Shown here piece by piece: positions 62,001 through 64,000 of a DNA stretch of 64,000 nt. Location: NCBI GenBank assembly GCA_002359185.1, contig DEML01000068.1, positions 182,492 through 246,491 of the forward strand, given 5' to 3'. How positions within the stretch are numbered: the stretch's first letter is position 1; every line of letters starts with the position of its first letter. Under the pieces are notes generated by a model. That model saw only the letters and a list, made by a program, of their open reading frames with translations. It searched no databases and was not told the DNA's origin. The translations under genes and the position numbers were made by a program. This DNA is from Planctomycetaceae bacterium UBA2671 (GTDB taxonomy: Bacteria; Planctomycetota; Planctomycetia; Planctomycetales; Planctomycetaceae).

Positions 62001-64000
62001 GTAAAAGTCACATCGTTTGTGGCTTGAATAACAAGTGACTGATCCAATTGGACAGGCCCTGCAAAGCTGGCGTCATCAAGGATTAAGTTGCTGAATCTGA
62101 GAGTGGTCAACGTGCCTGCCGAGACGGTCAAGTCATCGACATTCGTGACGGTACTGTTGAAGAGAATGGTTTGATTGGCGGAGACATCCAGTGAGGCCAG
62201 ATCGGAAACCGCATCCTGAAATGCGACTGTGTCCCCGTTGAGAATCGTTAAGGTATCGGTGGCAGAATTTCCCCAGAGTGTGCTTACGAATGTCAGGGAA
62301 TCGGCATTATCAAAAGTAACATTGCCTTCCAGTACAACAGCATCATTGAACAGTACTGTAGTGATGTCTGTCCATTGGCTTTGTTCAATAACCGTCGTTC
62401 CGGCGCTGTCGGTTTCCAAAGAAGTCAGATTGCTGACATCATCTCCAAAACGTGTTTCCATGGAAGCTGTGATCGTTAACGTCTCCGCCCCCGTTCCCAT
62501 AATCGACTGCTGGAACGTGGCATCTGTTGCTGTAATCTCGATTGTGCCATCACCGGGATTATTAAATGTCACTGGCGCATCGATACTGATGGTTGTCGCT
62601 GAAATCGAATCCACGGTGAAACTGGCCGCAGCACTTGTCAGATCCAGCAATGTAACACCGCTGATATCTCCACTGAACGACGCTGTGCTATTCCCGGTCA
62701 GATGAAGTTCGTCAAATGTGGAAATCGTACCGACAACAATCAAATCATCAGCCACTGTAGTTAATGTTGTGGCCCCCGTTCCTGTTACCGTGCTACCTAA
62801 CCGTAATTGATTATCAACTGTCATCATCAGTGATTGTGTGAACGACACGCCATTGCGTATGTCCAGATCCGCCACGTCAATCGAAGTTGCAGAAACCGAT
62901 GTGACTCCATTGGCTGTAACAATAAGTGTTCCATCAGTCGCAATATTGCCATCCAGATGAGTCGTTCCATCAGCTGTCAGTTCCAGCGAAAGGAAATCAG
63001 AAACCATTCCAGTCAACGTCAGATCCTGACCCGCATCAATGGTCACTGTGATGGCGGCATCGCCCATCAAGGTGTCATCAAAATCAATCGAGTTAGTTGC
63101 GGTAAAATCGATATCATTATCCAGCTTAACAGCATTCTGGAAATCGATGGCATTCGCATTGACGGTTGTTGGGGCAGCAGCATTAAAAGTGATCCCCCCC
63201 GTTGAGGCAACCTGGAATAATCCGGAGAGGTCGACTTGATCACTGAACGTCGTCGTATCGCTGGCATCGATTTCCAAATTATTCAGATTCGTAATCTCAC
63301 CATCAAATTGCACATCGATGGCATTCATGACTGACAGATTAAATTTATCGGGAGCGAGCGAACTGAGTGTACCCTGAAAACGCAGTAAGGTAATTTCATC
63401 CATTGCGGATGATCCGGTAATTGAAACATTATTTTCCAGGACAACCGCACCACCAAAGTTTGCCGAATCAACATCTAGAGTTGTCGCAGCAAGGGATGTG
63501 GTTCCGCTTGTGGTCAATGTTCCAACATTACTGAGCGAACCTTCGAGACGAATTTCAGTGGTTGCGGTCAAATCGAGTGCCGTGACATCGGTGATCGTAT
63601 TGGCAAAAGTAATCGTCTCGCCGTCGGCTGTCACGCCGAAGGCTCCGGCCAGCGTGCTGGCGAATTCGATGTCGGCTGAACCCAGATCGGTTGCGGCCAA
63701 TAATGTAACCGCATTGTTGAACAGGATCTGATCAGCGGTCGTGATGGTGGCCGCTTCCAGAGTGATGCCGTTCGTGCCGGTCACGTCCAGGCTCTGCAGC
63801 AGATCAATCGAACCGTGCAGTTCGACGGTGTCGCCGATCAGGGTGAGGTCATCGGTACTGGCATTCGAGGAGGTGATGGTCGAGTTAAAGATCAGCGCCC
63901 CGACGGTCGCTTCGATGGTCGAGGCCGTGGCGATGGTAACTGTGTCTTCAAAGGTGATGATGCCTGCCGTGATGTTGCCGGTGTCGATGGTAATCCCGGT
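53078..64000 (-). CDS. Giant repetitive surface-type protein (N-terminus outside window)
   Basis: One uninterrupted frame of 3640 visible residues that runs off the right edge; the GTG at 63784 is internal. The sequence is rich in Thr, Ser, Asp, Asn, Val and Gly, with almost no Cys or Lys. Much of the visible N-terminal two-thirds is repeats of exactly 95 residues in several consecutive units (TxFxGxV, LNVTAxG, VGSAxFxxxV), predicted beta-helix or beta-solenoid. Later parts are filamentous-haemagglutinin-like. Near the C-terminus lies a PKD-like VDWADGT...YNHTYF unit, then an acidic Gln/Glu-rich domain ending PEPESPSTLSVP. No transmembrane anchor or PEP-CTERM motif is seen. It is most likely an adhesin or cell-surface fibre. 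Confidence 0.88.
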   Translation of the reverse strand, partial: TGITIDTGNITAGIITFEDTVTIATASTIEATVGALIFNSTITSSNASTDDLTLIGDTVELHGSIDLLQSLDVTGTNGITLEAATITTADQILFNNAVTLLAATDLGSADIEFASTLAGAFGVTADGETITFANTITDVTALDLTATTEIRLEGSLSNVGTLTTSGTTSLAATTLDVDSANFGGAVVLENNVSITGSSAMDEITLLRFQGTLSSLAPDKFNLSVMNAIDVQFDGEITNLNNLEIDASDTTTFSDQVDLSGLFQVASTGGITFNAAAPTTVNANAIDFQNAVKLDNDIDFTATNSIDFDDTLMGDAAITVTIDAGQDLTLTGMVSDFLSLELTADGTTHLDGNIATDGTLIVTANGVTSVSATSIDVADLDIRNGVSFTQSLMMTVDNQLRLGSTVTGTGATTLTTVADDLIVVGTISTFDELHLTGNSTASFSGDISGVTLLDLTSAAASFTVDSISATTISIDAPVTFNNPGDGTIEITATDATFQQSIMGTGAETLTITASMETRFGDDVSNLTSLETDSAGTTVIEQSQWTDITTVLFNDAVVLEGNVTFDNADSLTFVSTLWGNSATDTLTILNGDTVAFQDAVSDLASLDVSANQTILFNSTVTNVDDLTVSAGTLTTLRFSNLILDDASFAGPVQLDQSLVIQATNDVTFTGEVTGLTGLEELNITADTISLANVSDIDILTLDAATAIAFNGTLNVNELSLVTVDYTFGGTLTVNNGVLTITAETIEIDTAATFTANAGIMLIPLDAASTIGLGGITGDLAPGQFNLSEAELQALSSTGVLTIGRADLSGDITFHTADLSMEQYDLTILAGAGSDLSILQSLQFGDNNFLIDPPDNINIAAAVSATGAGTIMMEANQEIAFTADGSITTEDGVISLIAGTQFRFAQNNAGVLTTQGGSIVLDSPSTLINADSIFTTDTGIGSISITGAISSGSMNLFDLTLTAGTGDVSVTGSVDSLDEFLITSANDVTFSDTINDLTLLDVTASGTLLFQGDLGDVTDVTTLTIGSTGTTRIESDVINVGDATFGNSVTIVPSLNVTATGNVNFVGPVAGDTMSASLDVMAGGDIDFDSTIGTLTNLNLNVAAGQSITLGGDVTNVTNLTIEAEGQTNFETALISVGTASFGNPLFVEQSASIVATGLVSFLVSAPADVSIDSTMSSTLLINANSVQVAGKIQNLSSLTVTAPGETRFTGDISSVGTLLTNGGGNTLFTNSNVSVTTATFTDDVQLDTDVTMSATGDINFNGSLNGVDGDESLVISTSQNTTFAGTIDDLMTLNVTATDNVRIEQNVNNVDQLIVDSGMTTQIAAASISVGSADFTGDVSVENDLTLNSDTTVTFNNNLAGTGGDDVLLIDANGAVQFTGTVQTFEELNIDTPAVTRFEDDISAVDSLKTIGGGTTQFNMLNVKVGTAQFSDSVEIEQVVTFDGDGLLSFEAAVSGNAATSELEITNTDDVTFGSTVMSLLRLEIDATGTTTFDGQVTDIGQLIIAGNGTTSIETDLIDVGSASFGNVVSVMETTQLNTATSAEFLNTVAGLDGNQEFNIDAGTNVTFADTVSNLAKLDITAAGMVTFATDISDVTMLRTDADDGTFFNVDLMDVDQITVGSALFVQAVTINQDTSFIATDSIEFQSTLTGDPDTVALSLKAEDTITFGGLVSGFGMLTIDAGVTTQLNANMTNVDTLLIENRGITNLNTAMISVGSATFQNPVIVQANLTLNATADVDFQGTVTADGMGVDLVIGSDTNVLFEDEVSDFNSLQVTSMGTTTFKQNLNSIGKLNVTSSAMSGTIFGTATVGELTADVTMATFTGNVTLLQDVRFTANSSLLFNNNLSGSAGTESLFVESNTGSVDFAGSVMNLTDLTIDSAQNVTFQSPVDLSGDLMITQGTGLTEIQDQFSAGSIFVDTNQINILGDVSTDTGSINLSADDFILIDATLDTTSAGAAGDVVLNATEQIHLTSNGEIFSQSTGEVRLTSDAGGMGANGNILLDDGSTIQSTSVVILEAAQDIVVSNVVANNSFDNAIQVTSRMGGVVDSGDIDREFVTDGRLVIQAADGIGTGDALEIDVNQIDITNTANEISVSNSGALEIVSIVQNANGATTIVTESGVQTVLETGTGITSLSGLVMLDAQGTGSLLIQQAITTNGGELQLLADTGITTEADGSLNTTGAVGANSGDVTLDVRGTGNVTLNQSITSSGSDNAGGAGGDAGQVTVTTADGRVDLGLILTNGGDGSTTAGNGGDVSVTATGGSINLFQQVNTLAGTMGAGGVDGNVQFTTTDSILDSNDGQTKINAGNAFFSAVNAIGEIDSFELATGNAIDLQLTGTLERAEVTADGGSIHLKHMGDLLIGSTSLIPDVDGAADLVISSTGRIDIGTNIGALVTSTGDRVHLVSETTLVLPDAGIDVGNGQLRLTGTDDIIDPAGRELGLLRAQDLFVVTGAAGGDTTLLTDVATIDAEVTGAGQALNVIEADGIIINQIQTNNGNVSIEAATFSMGDITVVDLNAGDALVELTAAAMGGGVIDGGSGNASIQAGSLVIDVTEGVGDNDRLIVDIDELAVATQSGDINILDLSGGLTITDIQAVSGVSINNGSPADQIDIRSNGDFTITSDVVNTGGGNIQLSAIGTDPNSLKLNARVAAENGTGNVLLTATEDIELQAMAIVETDQTGEILISAGENQEIAGAVDGVDAAEILMNGTAQILSDAGEISLRASGDVTIATINANSDGLGDQGDITIEADFAGIQGTLAKGSGAILESAVETVTNLTGESLTLLASTGIGSTDDLQTNVTDVVATNTVSGNIRLFEVEGTGDNSLIINSVSNQQGTINLQTEDGTLQIDGSVTTTDAGAIQLIAGDGDNDGNGNLILSADVTSATGQIRLESAGNDIVMNNDSDVSTTTGNIVVQSGVSGNGVVNMVDGTSISTTSGTIGITAFGNVSIGQLQTGSTSSSAISINTTAAVTDSGDLDGSDLIAESGRVVIQSANGIGSGNALETSVQRIDFTNTTSGNIEISETTTLNINRIDQQSAGDVMISSTGTVTATTPGSGISLAGGDLSITTSDTGSQLLLNSSVNTNGGDVGLNVANSLRLGSMVELNTSGGDLLISAGMVDASGQIVMNATSMIEAGNGFVSLNGTSNIDVAQIQTTDDLVLSSQNGQIRNIIGDATVNLRADQLSLSAAQGIGSSTALQTSVNLIAAENSTGGAVQIENQSGAELMIGSFSGVSGISNQGAGGGRIAVSNNASMTVNAPVVNLSGGEISLAAAPNNATSDLTVNGAIFAAGAGAIELRAGHDLLLNDAGVMFDVFGGSVTGFAGNEVTIDQDVIVRSATGSVVQDLPLLENIFTPQVMATGAASVSGDFGRFFEQNYTIFVDWADGTIDSNFEGNPTPDSFTYNHTYFGNPNPNNPAAPIPITVTIIDDPNITFFEAGVEVLLPSITSLADVPGEGLASGIAFDLKVEVPELGTVSSSSTEVVITERTETIQDQDTTENVQVVEEVVTLQERLVKLRIFNAAGEVTEEITLEGEQALMILNDFVGFVEKYDLPDGRYQILQQEPGETTLRVVYDLLLRNGRPADNSDGLQDRPPTADEMMPSDQPAENGDSELMLPKDVLIPEGSIQPEQEPEPESPSTLSVP

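Noticed and set aside
53078..63784. Many plus-strand open frames of 60-190 codons opposite the giant gene
   Set aside because: They are shadows of the repetitive giant frame: Ser/Val/Thr-rich, recurring with the same repeats, without ribosome sites or domains.

Overview
The window looks like a planctomycete chromosome, probably from the order Planctomycetales (Gimesia/Rubinisphaera-like; genus not decided). The evidence is a DUF1559 pseudopilin with an H-X9-DG tail, two secreted sulfatases, a Flp-like small pilin of the FIVSAELVLIAT type, Ser/Thr kinases with a planctomycete-style N-terminus or WD40 tail, a DUF885 peptidase, a giant repetitive surface protein, and short, mostly monocistronic or two-gene units in AT-leaning DNA. 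I see no CRISPR array, insertion sequence, prophage or rRNA.

Layout. 1-9.9 kb: C-terminally cut GT39-type membrane glycosyltransferase, TlpA-like lipid/thioredoxin protein with calcium-loop-like repeats, AhpD-like protein, GT2-like protein, two convergent sulfatases, a small membrane protein and a SlyD-type FKBP. 10-21.3 kb: a membrane Ser/Thr kinase, a structured GC-richer intergenic segment ending in a strong terminator, the DUF1559 pseudopilin, two LPG-synthase-type flippases around a tandem-ACT protein, a GT-C membrane protein, a cysteine-less MGMT-like protein, hemB and a Flp-like pilin. 21.4-37.3 kb: two unrecognised planctomycete proteins, glnE with two GlnD-like ACT domains in its middle, pcm, a DUF885 peptidase, a run of envelope proteins (small exported protein, DUF6159, coiled coil, lipoprotein, HELxH metallopeptidase), an HDAC-family deacetylase and a GDPD. 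37.4-42.9 kb: a CAT-anticodon tRNA and a surface-glycan set (WaaE-like GT2, TylF-like methyltransferase, second methyltransferase, two GT4 enzymes). 43.1-47.7 kb: Rieske ferredoxin, small amino-acid kinase (MfnE-like), N-acetylneuraminate lyase and a NanM-like mutarotase fused to a sodium/solute symporter: a compact sialate uptake/cleavage pair. 47.9-64 kb: a 1685-residue kinase with about 21 WD40 repeats, and upstream of it on the same strand a giant (at least 3640 residues) protein built largely from exact 95-residue repeats, cut by the right edge.

Several families of short palindromic elements lie between genes and occasionally run into coding ends: two 70-bp elements with the same ends (18812 and 39668), a GTTGGGTTACGC-type family (three places), and others. 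The most notable points for follow-up are the GlnE-ACT fusion, the 95-residue giant repeat protein beside the triple-propeller kinase with its repeated Thr motifs, the apparent ATT start of the 13.8-kb flippase, the mutarotase-symporter fusion, the cysteine-less alkyltransferase-like protein and the candidate structured RNA at 12.1-12.3 kb.
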